From the NCBI RefSeq assembly GCF_001717465.1, contig NZ_CP017074.1, positions 2,446,873 through 2,510,872 on the forward strand: 64,000 nt of DNA. Reading direction: 5' to 3'. This DNA comes from Luteimonas sp. JM171. GTDB taxonomy: Bacteria; Pseudomonadota; Gammaproteobacteria; Xanthomonadales; Xanthomonadaceae. This document shows, one piece after another, positions 47,679 to 57,500 of this stretch. Positions within the stretch are counted from its first letter, which is position 1. Each line of letters starts with the position of its first letter. The translations under genes were made by a program, and so were the position numbers. The notes under the pieces are model-generated. The model ran no database searches. It saw only the letters and a list, made by a program, of their open reading frames with translations, and was not told where the DNA came from.

Positions 47679-48716
47679 TCACAGGGCGACGCTGCCGGCG
47701 GGCATCTGCATGGTCAGGCAGTGCAGGCTGCCGTTCTGCCACACGAAGGGCCGGCACGGCACCGGCACGATTTCACGCCCGGGAAAAGCCCGGGCAAGCA
47801 CCTGGGCCGCGCGCTCGTCGGCCGGGTCGTCGTAGGCGGGCATGAGTACCGCGCCGTTGATGATGAGGAAGTTGGCGTACGAGGCCGGCAGGCGGCGCCC
47901 GCCATCGAGCACGGGTTCCGGCCAGGGCAGCGCGAACAGCCGGTAAGGCGAGCCGTCGCGCGTGCGCATCGCGGCCAGCTCCGCCGCCATTGCCTCCAGC
48001 TCCTGGTAGTGGCTGTCGCCGCGATCGTCGCAGGACTGGTAGACGATCGCGTCGGTGGCGGCAAAGCGGGCGAGGGTATCGATGTGGGCGTCGGTATCAT
48101 CGCCTTCAAGGAAACCGCGGGTGAGCCAGAGGAAGCGGTCCTGGCACAGCGCCTGGCCCAGGCGTGCCTCCAGGTCTTCCTGGCTCAGACCGGGATGGCG
48201 CTCGCGCAGGCAGTGCAGGGTGCTGAGCAGGGTGCCGGCACCATCGGTCTCGATGGCCCCGCCCTCCAGAGCAAAATCAATTGCTTGCACCGAATTCTTC
48301 GAGAAGATTCCCGCTTCCTCAAGGCGCGAGACAAGGCGGTCGTCCTGCTCGGCCCCGAATTTGCCGCCCCAGCCGGTGAAGCGGAAATCGAGCATCCGGA
48401 AGCCGTCGCCGTCCTGCAGCGTGACCGGACCGGTGTCGCGCAGCCAGGTGTCGTCGTACTCCACTTCAACGAAGCGCACGCGGCCCATGTCGATCCTTGC
48501 CGACGCCAGGCGCGCGCGCGCGTAAGCCTCCACGTCGGCATCGGCCACGCAGATGATCGCCGGCTGGAAGCGGGTAATGGCTCCCACCAGCGCGATATAG
48601 CTGTCCTCGACGTCGCCCAGGCGTGCGGCCCAGTCGGTGCCGGCGTGCGGCCACGCGAGCAGGATCGCGGACTGGGGCTCCCACTCCGCGGGGAAGCGCG
48701 CCTGGCCGGTGCCCAT
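47679..48716 (-). CDS. aguA: Agmatine deiminase
   Basis: This 345-residue guanidino-group hydrolase converts agmatine to N-carbamoylputrescine. Substrate-binding acids lie in YDDTWLRDTGPV, the EGGAIETDG block and catalytic His region DDTDAHIDTLARF are present, and the nucleophilic Cys is in NGSLHCLTMQMP at the C-terminus. It is followed by aguB. The upstream gene (a small secreted protein) ends 3 nt before this start. Confidence 0.95.
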   Translation of the reverse strand: MGTGQARFPAEWEPQSAILLAWPHAGTDWAARLGDVEDSYIALVGAITRFQPAIICVADADVEAYARARLASARIDMGRVRFVEVEYDDTWLRDTGPVTLQDGDGFRMLDFRFTGWGGKFGAEQDDRLVSRLEEAGIFSKNSVQAIDFALEGGAIETDGAGTLLSTLHCLRERHPGLSQEDLEARLGQALCQDRFLWLTRGFLEGDDTDAHIDTLARFAATDAIVYQSCDDRGDSHYQELEAMAAELAAMRTRDGSPYRLFALPWPEPVLDGGRRLPASYANFLIINGAVLMPAYDDPADERAAQVLARAFPGREIVPVPCRPFVWQNGSLHCLTMQMPAGSVAL

Positions 48717-48719
48717 CGC

Positions 48720-49070
48720 TCAGCGGATGGCCGGCTTGGGGCCGACTTCGTTCGGCGCAGCCTTGTTGAGCACCACGTTGATCACGCGGTCGCGCTCGAA
48801 ATAGACCGTGAACTGCGGGTACACCCAGCGATTGATGGTGGGCCACTGGCTTTTCTGCCCGCCGCGGGCATCCAGCCGTTCGCTGGGGGCTCCAAAGCGC
48901 TGCTCCACCTGCGCCATGCTTAGACCGCGCTCCGGCCGGGCCACCTGCGATTGCGCCTCAACGCGCTCGATCAGGAGCACGTCGGCGGATGCGGCGCCTG
49001 CGGCGGCAAGCAGCGCTGCGGCCAGGAAAGCGGATGCGCCGCGAACGCGGCGGATGCGTTGATTGTTCAT
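48720..49070 (-). CDS. Small secreted protein, BamE/SmpA-like repeat, function unknown
   Basis: This 116-residue protein has a signal peptide (about 1-29, ending GAASA) and a short mature domain with RGLSMAQVEQRFGAPSERL and RWVYPQFTVYFERDRVINVVLN. This 'G.....V...FG.P......W.Y....V.F....V' pattern resembles the BamE/SmpA-OmlA fold. It is too short and lacks a lipobox, so it is not BamE itself. It lies immediately before aguA on the same strand. Confidence 0.75.
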   Translation of the reverse strand: MNNQRIRRVRGASAFLAAALLAAAGAASADVLLIERVEAQSQVARPERGLSMAQVEQRFGAPSERLDARGGQKSQWPTINRWVYPQFTVYFERDRVINVVLNKAAPNEVGPKPAIR

Positions 49071-49143
49071 GACGACTCCTCCCCAAAAGTCCGGACCGGC
49101 GATTGTAAGCGGACCCGCGACGGTGAAGGGGGGCCGGAAACGG

Positions 49144-49171
49144 CCCGGGGTCGCATTTCTGCGACCCCGGG
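49144..49171 (-). terminator. Perfect 12-bp hairpin downstream of the L36 gene
   Basis: The stem CCCGGGGTCGCA / TGCGACCCCGGG with loop TTTC lies between L36 and the small secreted protein gene. A T tract is lacking, so termination is likely but not assured. Its perfect symmetry means a protein-binding site is also possible. Confidence 0.45.
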
Positions 49172-49216
49172 ACTTTGGAACCTGGTGCGGACGGCAGGCC
49201 GCCGCCGCAGCGTTGC

Positions 49217-49342
49217 TCAGCGCTGGCGCGCCTTGAAACGCGGGTTGGACTTGCAGATCACGAAGACCTTGCCACGGCGACGAACGACCTTGCAGTCACG
49301 GTGACGGGTCTTCGCCGACTTCAGGGAGGACAGGACCTTCAT
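49217..49342 (-). CDS. 50S ribosomal protein L36, zinc-free (B) type
   Basis: L36, 41 residues, begins [22 protein letters not shown] and ends NPRFKARQR. The zinc-binding form has three Cys and one His; here only two Cys remain (RDCK and VICK), placing it in the C-minus class. Ribosome-binding site GAGG lies 5 nt before the ATG. No Zur-box-like palindrome is visible upstream, consistent with this being the constitutive L36 of Xanthomonadaceae rather than a zinc-starvation spare. It is divergent from cmk. Confidence 0.93.
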
Positions 49343-49456
49343 GATTGCCTCTAATGTTGGGACGGCGGAAACAAGCCGCCAAGCATAGCCGCTGCCGGCG
49401 CCTGCAGGCAAGGGGCAGTACACTTGCCGGCTCGCGCCCAGCCCCCCCAAGGAACC

Positions 49457-50155
49457 ATGACCGACACCTCGCCAGCAACCGACATCCCAGTGCTCACCAT
49501 CGACGGCCCTTCCGGATCGGGAAAGGGCACCATCAGCCGTGCGATCGCGTCACGGACCGGCTGGCACTACCTGGATTCGGGCGCGCTGTATCGGGCGGTC
49601 GGGGTCGCGGCGGGGTGGGGCAACCTGGACCTCTCCGACGCCTCGGCGCTGGTGCGCTGCACTTTTGACACCAAGGTCAGCTTCCGGGACGAGCCCGGCA
49701 GCGAGCCCAGGGTGCTCGTGAACGGCGTGGACGCCACCGCCGAACTGCGCACGGAGACCGCCGGCGCGGCGGCCTCCGCCATTGCTGCGATTCCCGAGGT
49801 GCGCGAGGCCCTGAAGGAGCGCCAGCGCGCATTCCGGCGCCCGCCCGGCCTGGTCGCCGACGGGCGCGACATGGGAACGGTGATCTTCCCGGACGCCCCT
49901 TACAAGGTCTTCCTGACCGCCAGCGCCGCTGAACGCGCCGAAAGGCGCTATAAACAGTTGAGCAGCAAAGGGGTTTCGGTTACATTGGACGGTCTGTTAC
50001 GCGAGATTCTCGCGCGCGACGCCCGCGATGCCAATCGTGCGGTGGCACCGCTGCGGCCGGCCGAAGGCGCCGTCCACATCGACACCACCGGCCTGGACAT
50101 CGAAACCGTCGTCGACCGCGTGCTGGCCCTGCTGCCGCCGCGGGACAACGCCTGA
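49457..50155 (+). CDS. cmk: Cytidylate kinase
   Basis: CMP kinase, 232 residues, phosphorylates CMP and dCMP. P-loop [16 protein letters not shown] and [24 protein letters not shown] are diagnostic. AAGGAA precedes ATG 49457, and TACACT at about 49418 is a candidate -10. cmk-rpsA-ihfB is a conserved gammaproteobacterial order. Confidence 0.96.
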   Translation: MTDTSPATDIPVLTIDGPSGSGKGTISRAIASRTGWHYLDSGALYRAVGVAAGWGNLDLSDASALVRCTFDTKVSFRDEPGSEPRVLVNGVDATAELRTETAGAAASAIAAIPEVREALKERQRAFRRPPGLVADGRDMGTVIFPDAPYKVFLTASAAERAERRYKQLSSKGVSVTLDGLLREILARDARDANRAVAPLRPAEGAVHIDTTGLDIETVVDRVLALLPPRDNA

Positions 50156-50333
50156 AGCCCGTTTGACAGATCCGCCCCGCCGGGAGACCGGCGGATCAAC
50201 CCTTACAAACCACAACACTCTTGCGGCCAATGCGCAATCCCGCGCCGGCCGACCCAACGGGTGGACCGCAACGCGCAACCGGAAGTTCCCGAGGGGCCCG
50301 CGCCGCGGTCTGTGTCATCAACCGGATATCAAC

Positions 50334-52022
50334 ATGACCGAATCATTCGCAGAACTGTTCGAAGCCAGCCAGGCCCACCTGGCCAAGCTCAAGCCGGGCG
50401 CCATCGTCACCGGCACCGTGGTCGAGGTGCGCACCGACGTGGTGGTCATCAACGCCGGCCTGAAGTCCGAGGGCATCGTGCCCATCGAGCAGTTCCGTAA
50501 CGACGACGGCGAGATCGACGTCGCCGAGGGCGACACCGTCAAGGTGGCCCTCGACGCGCTGGAGAATGGCTTCGGCGAGACCGTGCTCTCGCGCGAGAAG
50601 GCCAAGCGCGCCATGGTGTGGGACGAGCTGGAAGAAGCCCTGGAGAAGGACGAGACCGTCACCGGCAAGATCAGCGGCAAGGTCAAGGGCGGCTTCACCG
50701 TCGACATCAAGGACGTGCGCGCGTTCCTGCCCGGATCGCTGGTCGACGTGCGCCCCGTGCGCGACCCGGCGTACCTGGAAGGCAAGGAGCTGGAGTTCAA
50801 GCTCATCAAGCTTGACCGCAAGCGCAACAACGTCGTCGTCTCCCGCCGCGCGGTGGTCGAGAGCGAGCACTCCGAGGAGCGCGAGGCGCTGATGGAGAAG
50901 CTGGTCGAGGGCGCGGTGCTGCCGGGCGTGGTGAAGAACCTCACCGACTACGGCGCATTCGTGGACCTGGGCGGCATCGACGGCCTGCTGCACATCACCG
51001 ACATGGCGTGGAAGCGCGTGCGCCATCCGTCCGAGGTGGTGGAAGTCGGGCAGGAGCTGGAAGTGCGCGTGCTCAAGTACGACCGCGAGCGCAACCGCGT
51101 CAGCCTCGGCCTCAAGCAGCTGGGCGAGGATCCGTGGGACAACATCTCGCGCCGCTACCCGCCGCAGACCCGCGTGTTCGGCAAGGTTTCCAACGTCACC
51201 GACTACGGTGCGTTCGTGGAGATCGAGCCGGGCGTCGAGGGCCTGGTGCACGTCTCGGAGATGGACTGGACCAACAAGAACGTCAACCCGCAGAAGGTCG
51301 TGCAGGTGGGTGACGAGGTCGAGGTCATGGTCCTGGACGTGGACGAGGAGCGCCGCCGCATCTCGCTGGGCATGAAGCAGGTCACCTCCAACCCGTGGGA
51401 GACCTTCGCCGCCATCCACAAGAAGGGCGACAAGGTCGAAGGCCAGATCAAGTCGATCACCGACTTCGGCGTCTTCATCGGGCTGGAAGGCGGCATCGAC
51501 GGCCTGATCCACCTGTCGGACATGAGCTGGAACACCGACGGCGAGGAAATCGCCCGCGAGCTCAAGAAGGGCGACACCCTGCAGGCCGTGGTGCTTGCGG
51601 TGGACCCGGAGCGCGAGCGCATCAGCCTTGGCGTGAAGCAGATGGAGCAGGATCCGTTCGGCCAGTTCATGGCCGCCCATCCGAAGGGTTCCAAGGTCAG
51701 CGGCACGGTGCGTGAAGTGGACGCCAAGGGCGCCACGATCGACCTGGCCGAGGGCGTGGAAGGCTACGTGATGGCCCGCGACATCAGCGATGAGCGGGTC
51801 GAGGACGCCAGCCAGCACCTGAAGGTGGGGGACACCATCGAGGCCAAGTTCGTTGGCATGGACCGCCGCGGGCGCACCCTGCAGCTGTCGATCAAGGCCA
51901 AGGACGAAGCCGAGACCGCCGCCACCCTGGCCGAGTACAACAAGGCCGCCGCCGAGGCTTCCAGCGGCACCACCAAGCTGGGCGCGCTGCTGCGCGAGCA
52001 GCTGGAAGGCAAGTCGGAGTAA
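50334..52022 (+). CDS. rpsA: 30S ribosomal protein S1
   Basis: S1, 562 residues, helps the 30S subunit bind and unfold mRNA. Six S1 domains can be followed by their 'GTV..V...G..V.......G.V' starts, including [23 protein letters not shown] and [20 protein letters not shown]. Start ATG 50334; the 178-nt leader after cmk includes TTGACA and an 8-bp hairpin (GATCCGCC / GGCGGATC, 50169-50197). This is consistent with the leader-based autogenous control known for S1, though I did not match the known fold. Confidence 0.97.
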   Translation: MTESFAELFEASQAHLAKLKPGAIVTGTVVEVRTDVVVINAGLKSEGIVPIEQFRNDDGEIDVAEGDTVKVALDALENGFGETVLSREKAKRAMVWDELEEALEKDETVTGKISGKVKGGFTVDIKDVRAFLPGSLVDVRPVRDPAYLEGKELEFKLIKLDRKRNNVVVSRRAVVESEHSEEREALMEKLVEGAVLPGVVKNLTDYGAFVDLGGIDGLLHITDMAWKRVRHPSEVVEVGQELEVRVLKYDRERNRVSLGLKQLGEDPWDNISRRYPPQTRVFGKVSNVTDYGAFVEIEPGVEGLVHVSEMDWTNKNVNPQKVVQVGDEVEVMVLDVDEERRRISLGMKQVTSNPWETFAAIHKKGDKVEGQIKSITDFGVFIGLEGGIDGLIHLSDMSWNTDGEEIARELKKGDTLQAVVLAVDPERERISLGVKQMEQDPFGQFMAAHPKGSKVSGTVREVDAKGATIDLAEGVEGYVMARDISDERVEDASQHLKVGDTIEAKFVGMDRRGRTLQLSIKAKDEAETAATLAEYNKAAAEASSGTTKLGALLREQLEGKSE

Positions 52023-52088
52023 GACCGCGCACCGGCGGCCCGGGCAACCGGGCCGCCGGCCGCGATCGAAGGGGGAATGTACGGGTCC

Positions 52089-52391
52089 ATGACCAAGTCG
52101 GAACTGATCGAGATCCTGGCCGGGCGCCAGGCCCACCTGAAGGCCGATGACGTCGACCTGGCGGTGAAGTCCCTGCTCGAGATCATGGCCGCGTCCCTCG
52201 CCGGGGGCGAGCGGATCGAGATCCGCGGCTTCGGCAGCTTTTCCCTGCATTACCGGCCGCCGCGTACCGGCCGCAACCCGAAGACGGGCGCCGCAGTGGC
52301 CCTGCCGGGCAAGTACGTGCCGCATTTCAAGCCGGGCAAGGAGCTGCGCGAGCGCGTCAGCGACGTGATGCCCCTGCCGAACGAAGACTGA
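52089..52391 (+). CDS. ihfB: Integration host factor subunit beta
   Basis: IHF-beta, 100 residues, is the HU-family DNA-bending subunit that pairs with IHF-alpha. [10 protein letters not shown] begins the family consensus, and [27 protein letters not shown] is the DNA-binding arm. ATG 52089 fits the family start; ATG 52077 is in frame and closer to the GGGGG ribosome-binding site, so a four-residue extension is possible. It follows rpsA by 66 nt and precedes lapB by 33 nt. Confidence 0.95.
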   Translation: MTKSELIEILAGRQAHLKADDVDLAVKSLLEIMAASLAGGERIEIRGFGSFSLHYRPPRTGRNPKTGAAVALPGKYVPHFKPGKELRERVSDVMPLPNED

Positions 52392-52424
52392 CGGCCGGCA
52401 GCCGGATTCCGGGAGCGAGACCGC

Positions 52425-53609
52425 ATGGCCTTCATGACCGAATGGTTCTGGTTCTTCCTGCTGCTGCCCGCGGCGGCCCTGTCGGGCTGGGTAATTGGCA
52501 GGCGAGGGGGAGAGCGCCACAGCGACACCCAGGTCAGCCGCCTGTCGACCACCTATTTCCGGGGCCTGAACTACCTGCTCAGCGAACAGCCGGACAAGGC
52601 GATCGAGCTGTTCCTGCACATCGCCGAGCTGGACAAGGACACCTTCGAGACCCAGATCGCGCTGGGCCACCTGTTCCGCCGCCGCGGCGAGGTCGACCGG
52701 GCCATTCGCCTGCACCAGGGGCTGGTGCAACGCAACGACCTGAGCGACCAGCAGCGCGTGGAGGCCCTGCTGGCGCTGGGCGAGGACTACATGAAGTCCG
52801 GCCTGCTGGACCGGGCGGAAACCGTGTTCACGGAGCTTGCCCAGCTCGACCAGCGTGCGCCGCAGGCGCTCAAGCACCTGATCAGCATCTACCAGGCCGA
52901 GCGCGACTGGGCCAAGGCCATCGAGAACGCCACCCGCTACGAGGAGGCCACAGGCGAGCCGATGGGGCGCCTGATCGCGCACTTCGAATGCGAACTGGCG
53001 GAGCGCCACCTGTCCACCGGCGACATCGATGCTGCCCGCGAAGCGGTCCGCCGCGCCTACGCCGCGGACTCCAAGTCGGTGCGCGCCGGGATCCTGGAGG
53101 GCCGGGTCGAAATCGACGCCGGCAACGACGTCGCCGCCATCCGCGCGCTTGAGCGTGCCGCCCGCCACGATACCGACTTCCTGCCCGAGATCATCCCCCT
53201 GCTGCGCTCGGCCTATGAGCGCATCGGCGATGCCACCGGCGCCCGCAACTTCCTTGCGGAAATGACCGAGCATTACCGCGGCATCGCGCCGGTCCTCGCG
53301 CTCACCAAGCTGGTGCAGGCGGAGAAGGGCACCACCCAGGCCCGGGCCTACCTCACCGAGCAGCTCAAGGACCGCCCGTCCGTGCGGGGCGAGGCGGCGC
53401 TGATCGAGCTCACCCTGGCCGACAACGGCCTGTCTGATCCCCTGGCCACGCTGCACGATCTCAAGCTCATCACCGACCAGCTGCTGGTCCGCAACCCCAG
53501 CTACCGCTGCAGCCACTGCGGCTTCGGCGCGCGCAGCCACCACTGGCAGTGCCCGAGCTGCAAGCAGTGGGGCACCATCAAGCCGCTGCTGAACTTCGCA
53601 GTGGTGTGA
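52425..53609 (+). CDS. lapB: Lipopolysaccharide assembly protein LapB
   Basis: LapB (YciM), 394 residues, has an N-terminal membrane anchor (about 5-25), nine or so TPR repeats and a C-terminal rubredoxin-type zinc ribbon (YRCSHCGFGARSHHWQCPSCKQWGTIKP). It regulates LpxC proteolysis by FtsH and so LPS supply. In many gammaproteobacteria lapA sits just before it, but only 33 nt separate ihfB and lapB here, so lapA is absent from this locus. Confidence 0.94.
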   Translation: MAFMTEWFWFFLLLPAAALSGWVIGRRGGERHSDTQVSRLSTTYFRGLNYLLSEQPDKAIELFLHIAELDKDTFETQIALGHLFRRRGEVDRAIRLHQGLVQRNDLSDQQRVEALLALGEDYMKSGLLDRAETVFTELAQLDQRAPQALKHLISIYQAERDWAKAIENATRYEEATGEPMGRLIAHFECELAERHLSTGDIDAAREAVRRAYAADSKSVRAGILEGRVEIDAGNDVAAIRALERAARHDTDFLPEIIPLLRSAYERIGDATGARNFLAEMTEHYRGIAPVLALTKLVQAEKGTTQARAYLTEQLKDRPSVRGEAALIELTLADNGLSDPLATLHDLKLITDQLLVRNPSYRCSHCGFGARSHHWQCPSCKQWGTIKPLLNFAVV

Positions 53610-53611
53610 CC

Positions 53612-54646
53612 ATGGCGCCGCCTCCGGTCGCACCGGCCTTCCTGTTCGCCGGCGCGCTGGGCGCGGGCGCGGCAATCACCTGGCTCGCCCTGCGGTATGC
53701 ACGGCGGCGCGGCCTGCTTGACCAGCCTGGAGAGCGCCGCAGCCACAGTGTGGCAACGCCGCGGGGCGGCGGCCTTTCGATCGCGATCGTCATGGTGGCG
53801 GTGCTGCTGGCGATGGGCTGGTGGTATCCGGCATTGCGGCCCGTGCTCCAGGCCGGTGCGCTCGGCCTGGTGCTGGTGGCCACGGTGGGCTGGATCGATG
53901 ACCACCGGCCCCTGTCGGCGAAGCTGCGGCTGATGGTCCATGCCATCGCCGCCGTGCTGCTTGCGGGAGCGGCGTGGCTTTCGGGCTACGGGCCGCTGGT
54001 GGCCGCAATCGCCTTCGTGGCGGTGCTGGTGCTGGTGAACGTCTGGAACTTCATGGACGGGATCGACGGCCTCGCGGCCAGCCAGGCGGCCATCGCCGGC
54101 GCAGGATATGCGCTGCTGGCAGGTGCGGGTTCGCCGGCCGGGCTGTTCGCCCTTGCCCTGGCCGGCGCGTGCCTGGGGTTCCTGCCGTTCAATTTCCCGC
54201 GCGCGCGCATTTTCATGGGTGACGTCGGCAGCGGCTCGCTGGGGCAGGGGCTGGCGCTGCTGCTCGTGCTCGCGATGGCGGAAGGCGGCGACCAAGTTGC
54301 CCCTGCCGGCTGGCCGCTGCTGATGCTGCCCTTGGCCGCGTTCCTGGTCGATGCCAGCCTGACCCTGGGTCGCCGGATCCTGCGCCGGGAAGCCTGGTGG
54401 GAGCCGCACGTTCAGCATGCGTATCAGGTGTGGTCGCGCAGACTGGGGCGTCACGCGCCGGTGACCGTGGCGTATGCATTCTGGTCCATGGCGGGTATGG
54501 CCTTGATGCTTGTCATGAATCGAACGCCCGGGACGTTTATCATTGCGTCCGCGGTAACGCTCGGTTGGTGCCTGGTTTCCGGGGCCGGCTGGCTGGCACT
54601 GCAGCGCACACCCCAGGAAGGCAAAGGACGGACGCAGTACAAATGA
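53612..54646 (+). CDS. WecA/WbpL-type undecaprenyl-phosphate sugar-1-phosphate transferase
   Basis: This 344-residue, highly hydrophobic glycosyltransferase-4 family protein has about 10-11 membrane helices. Conserved acidic motifs are present: VGWIDDHRPL (first Asp pair), VNVWNFMDGIDGLAA and RARIFMGDVGSGSLG, with a late HVQHAYQ motif. It should load the first sugar onto undecaprenyl phosphate to start O-antigen or a capsule repeat. It begins 2 nt after lapB, and its stop overlaps the next gene (ATGA), linking LPS control and polysaccharide synthesis in one transcript. Confidence 0.9.
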   Translation: MAPPPVAPAFLFAGALGAGAAITWLALRYARRRGLLDQPGERRSHSVATPRGGGLSIAIVMVAVLLAMGWWYPALRPVLQAGALGLVLVATVGWIDDHRPLSAKLRLMVHAIAAVLLAGAAWLSGYGPLVAAIAFVAVLVLVNVWNFMDGIDGLAASQAAIAGAGYALLAGAGSPAGLFALALAGACLGFLPFNFPRARIFMGDVGSGSLGQGLALLLVLAMAEGGDQVAPAGWPLLMLPLAAFLVDASLTLGRRILRREAWWEPHVQHAYQVWSRRLGRHAPVTVAYAFWSMAGMALMLVMNRTPGTFIIASAVTLGWCLVSGAGWLALQRTPQEGKGRTQYK

Positions 54647-56550
54647 ATCCTTGGAAGGACCGGGTCGTCATCGCGCTGCCGCGCCTGGCAATCGTTGCCC
54701 ATGACCTGCTCATGGTCTGGCTGTGCTGGATCGGCCTGCACCAGTTCCGGCTGTCGATGCAGCCGTTCGCCCCGCAGGTGCCGCTGTGGTCCACCGAGAT
54801 CGCGCTGGTGCTGGGCGTGCAGGCGCTGGTGCTGTGGCGGGTGGGCCTGTACCGCGGGGTCTGGCGATTCGCCAGCGTTCCCGACCTCATCAACATCCTG
54901 AAGGCCAGCCTGTTCGGCCTGTTGGGCATCGTCTTCGTGCTGGCGCTGTCGAACCGCCTGGAGCCGGTGCCGCGCACGGTGCTGGTGATGTACCCGGTGG
55001 TGCTCACGGCGCTGCTGGGCATGCCGCGGCTGCTGTACCGCAGCTGGAAGGACTACAGCATCAACCGCACCGACCAGTCGGCGGTGCGGGTACTCATCCT
55101 TGGCGCCGGGCAGGCGGGGGAAGCCCTGCTGCGCGACCTGCGCCGCACGGGTTCCTACCAGGCCGTCGGCTTCCTCGACGACGCGGTCAAGCTGCATGGC
55201 AGCCACCTGCAGGGCGTGCCGGTGCTGGGCAAGATCGAGGACGTGGGCCGGATCGCGCCGGAGACGGCCGCCAAGCTGCTGATCATCGCCATGCCCTCGC
55301 TCGACGCGGCGCAGATGCGTCGGGTGGTGGCTGCCTGCGACGGCACCGGGCTTCCATTCCGCACCGTGCCCAGGATCGACGACCTGCTGGAAGGGCGGTC
55401 CTTGCCCGGCGAACTCAAGGAAGTCGCGATCGAGGACCTGCTCGGCCGCAAGCCGGTCACGCCTGACTGGAAGGCGATCCGTGACTGGCTGGGTGGACGC
55501 AGCGTGCTGGTGACTGGCGGCGGTGGATCGATTGGCGCCGAGCTGTGCCGCCAGTGCGCGCGGCATGGGGCACGCCAGATCGCCATCGTCGAGATCGACG
55601 AGCTGGCCCTGGCCACGATCGAAGCACAGCTGCGCCGCGATTTCCCCCAGATCCAGTGCGTGCCGGTGCTGGGCGACTGCGGCGACCCGGCGGTGATGCG
55701 CCACGCCCTGTCGCTGGCCTCGCCCGAGGCGGTCTTCCACGCGGCCGCTTACAAGCAGGTCCCGGTGCTGGAATCGCAGCTGCGCGAGGCGGTACGCAAC
55801 AACGTGCTGGCGACCGAGACCGTGGTGGCGGAGACCGTACGCGCCGGCGTCGCCAGCTTCGTTCTGATCTCGACCGACAAGGCGGTTGATCCCGTCAACG
55901 TGCTGGGCGCCACCAAGCGCCTGGGCGAGATGGTGTGCCAGGCCATGGCCGGCCCCGCGTCCACCCGCTTTGTCACCGTCCGCTTTGGCAACGTGCTGGA
56001 TTCGGCAGGCAGCGTGGTTCCCCTGTTCCGCGAGCAGATCCGCAGCGGCGGGCCCGTCACGGTCACCGATCCTGAAGTCACGCGCTACTTCATGACCATC
56101 CCCGAGGCCTGCCAGCTCATCCTGCAGGCTGCGGCGATGGGGTCGCGGCATGCGATCTACACCCTGGACATGGGAGAGCCGGTCTCGATCCGGTTGCTGG
56201 CGGAGCAGATGATCCGCCTGGCTGGCAAGCAGCCAGAGCGCGACATCGCAATCGTGTACACCGGACTGCGGCAGGGCGAGAAGCTCCATGAAACCCTGTT
56301 CCATGCCGACGAGCGCTACCGGCCCACCTCGCATCCCAAGATCCTGCAGGCGGAGGCCCGCGCGATCCAGGAGGAGCGGGTGTTCCACGCGGTCGACCGC
56401 ATGCGCGCCTCGGTGGCCGAGTACGATCTCCCGGCGCTTTCCCAGCTCCTGCGCGATTCCGTGCCGGAGTTTTCCCCACAGGCCGCGCCGCGCGAGCCTG
56501 AGGTCGCCACCGTGGTGGCATTCCCCGCAAGACACGCAAGGAAGACATGA
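54643..56550 (+). CDS. Membrane-bound nucleotide-sugar 4,6-dehydratase (CapD/WbpM/PglF type)
   Basis: This 635-residue protein has four N-terminal membrane helices (about 10-130), a CoA-binding-like domain (about 145-265) and a Rossmann dehydratase domain (about 285-590). LVTGGGGSIGAELCRQ is the NAD site, and LISTDKAVDPVNVLGATKR keeps the Lys but lacks Tyr at the classic YxxxK position, as in the WbpM/PglF subgroup. It probably makes a UDP-4-keto-6-deoxy-HexNAc for the sugar loaded by its neighbour. It overlaps both flanking genes by ATGA. Confidence 0.92.
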   Translation: MNPWKDRVVIALPRLAIVAHDLLMVWLCWIGLHQFRLSMQPFAPQVPLWSTEIALVLGVQALVLWRVGLYRGVWRFASVPDLINILKASLFGLLGIVFVLALSNRLEPVPRTVLVMYPVVLTALLGMPRLLYRSWKDYSINRTDQSAVRVLILGAGQAGEALLRDLRRTGSYQAVGFLDDAVKLHGSHLQGVPVLGKIEDVGRIAPETAAKLLIIAMPSLDAAQMRRVVAACDGTGLPFRTVPRIDDLLEGRSLPGELKEVAIEDLLGRKPVTPDWKAIRDWLGGRSVLVTGGGGSIGAELCRQCARHGARQIAIVEIDELALATIEAQLRRDFPQIQCVPVLGDCGDPAVMRHALSLASPEAVFHAAAYKQVPVLESQLREAVRNNVLATETVVAETVRAGVASFVLISTDKAVDPVNVLGATKRLGEMVCQAMAGPASTRFVTVRFGNVLDSAGSVVPLFREQIRSGGPVTVTDPEVTRYFMTIPEACQLILQAAAMGSRHAIYTLDMGEPVSIRLLAEQMIRLAGKQPERDIAIVYTGLRQGEKLHETLFHADERYRPTSHPKILQAEARAIQEERVFHAVDRMRASVAEYDLPALSQLLRDSVPEFSPQAAPREPEVATVVAFPARHARKT

Positions 56551-57449
56551 CCCGACGCATCCGCAAGGCCGTATTCCCAGTCGCCGGACTGGGCACCCGT
56601 TTCCTGCCCGCCACCAAGACCGTTCCCAAGGAGATGCTGCCGATCGTGGACCGGCCGCTGATCCAGTACGCGGTGGACGAGGCGATCGAGGCCGGCTGCG
56701 ACACCCTGGTGTTCGTGACCAACCGCTACAAGCATTCGGTGGCCGATTACTTCGACAAGGCCTACGAACTGGAGGACAAGCTTGAGCGCGCCGGCAAGGC
56801 CGAGCAGTTGGAGATGATCCGCAATCCGCTCCCTTCGCACGTGCGCACCGTGTTCGTCACCCAGCCGGAAGCGCTGGGCCTGGGCCACGCGGTGCTGTGT
56901 GCGCGGCCGGTGGTGGGCGACGAGCCGTTCGCGGTGATGCTGCCCGACGACCTGATCTGGAACGCGGGCCCGGGCGCGCTGGCGCAGATGGCCGACCATG
57001 CGGAAAAAACCGGCGCCGGCGTGATCGCGGTGCAGGACGTGCCGCGCGAGCGGACCTCAAGCTATGGCATCGTCGCCACCGATGGCTTCCAGGACCGGCA
57101 TGGCGCGATCCGCGGCATGGTCGAGAAGCCGAATCCCGAGGATGCCCCGAGCACGCTGGGCGTGGTGGGCCGGTATGTGCTCCAGCCTGGCATCTTCGAC
57201 GCGCTGGAGAGCACCGGCCGCGGCAGCGGCGGGGAAATCCAGCTGACCGATGCCATCGCATCCATGATCGCCGACGGCAGCCGCCATGACGCCTACCGCT
57301 TCCAGGGCACCCGCTTCGACTGCGGCACGCACATCGGCCTGATTGAGGCGACCATCCGCTTCGCGCTCGACCATGAGAAGTTGAGCGAGCCGGCGCGGGC
57401 CAGCATGCAGAAGGCCCTGGACGAGCTCGCGGTGGCCGAGCACGACTGA
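56547..57449 (+). CDS. galU: UTP-glucose-1-phosphate uridylyltransferase
   Basis: GalU, 300 residues, makes UDP-glucose for polysaccharide and LPS core synthesis. FPVAGLGTRFLPATKTVPKE at the N-terminus is the nucleotide/catalytic loop; GLGHAVLCARPVVGDEPFAVMLPDD and GGEIQLTDAIA are further blocks. It is the last gene of the lapB-to-galU run, overlapping the upstream gene by 4 nt. A hairpin follows 3 nt after the stop. Confidence 0.96.
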   Translation: MTRRIRKAVFPVAGLGTRFLPATKTVPKEMLPIVDRPLIQYAVDEAIEAGCDTLVFVTNRYKHSVADYFDKAYELEDKLERAGKAEQLEMIRNPLPSHVRTVFVTQPEALGLGHAVLCARPVVGDEPFAVMLPDDLIWNAGPGALAQMADHAEKTGAGVIAVQDVPRERTSSYGIVATDGFQDRHGAIRGMVEKPNPEDAPSTLGVVGRYVLQPGIFDALESTGRGSGGEIQLTDAIASMIADGSRHDAYRFQGTRFDCGTHIGLIEATIRFALDHEKLSEPARASMQKALDELAVAEHD

Positions 57450-57451
57450 CC

Positions 57452-57491
57452 GGCCAGGCCCGCCCGCAACGAGGCGGGGCGGGCCTTGGCC
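57452..57491. terminator. Hairpin between convergent galU and the thiolase gene
   Basis: A 13-bp GC-rich stem (GGCCAGGCCCGCCC pairing with GGGCGGGCC TT GGCC, one bulged base) lies in the 51-nt gap. There is no clear T tract on either side. It most likely separates the two converging transcripts. Confidence 0.55.
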
Positions 57492-57500
57492 AGGGGCCCG

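Noticed and set aside
49343..49456. Zur-type operator upstream of L36
   Set aside because: The region was read for an AT-rich zinc-regulator palindrome and none was found; only a -10-like patch and GAGG are present.
50343..53675. 1110-codon minus-strand open frame opposite rpsA, ihfB and lapB
   Set aside because: Same reasoning: it crosses three real genes and has no recognisable domain.
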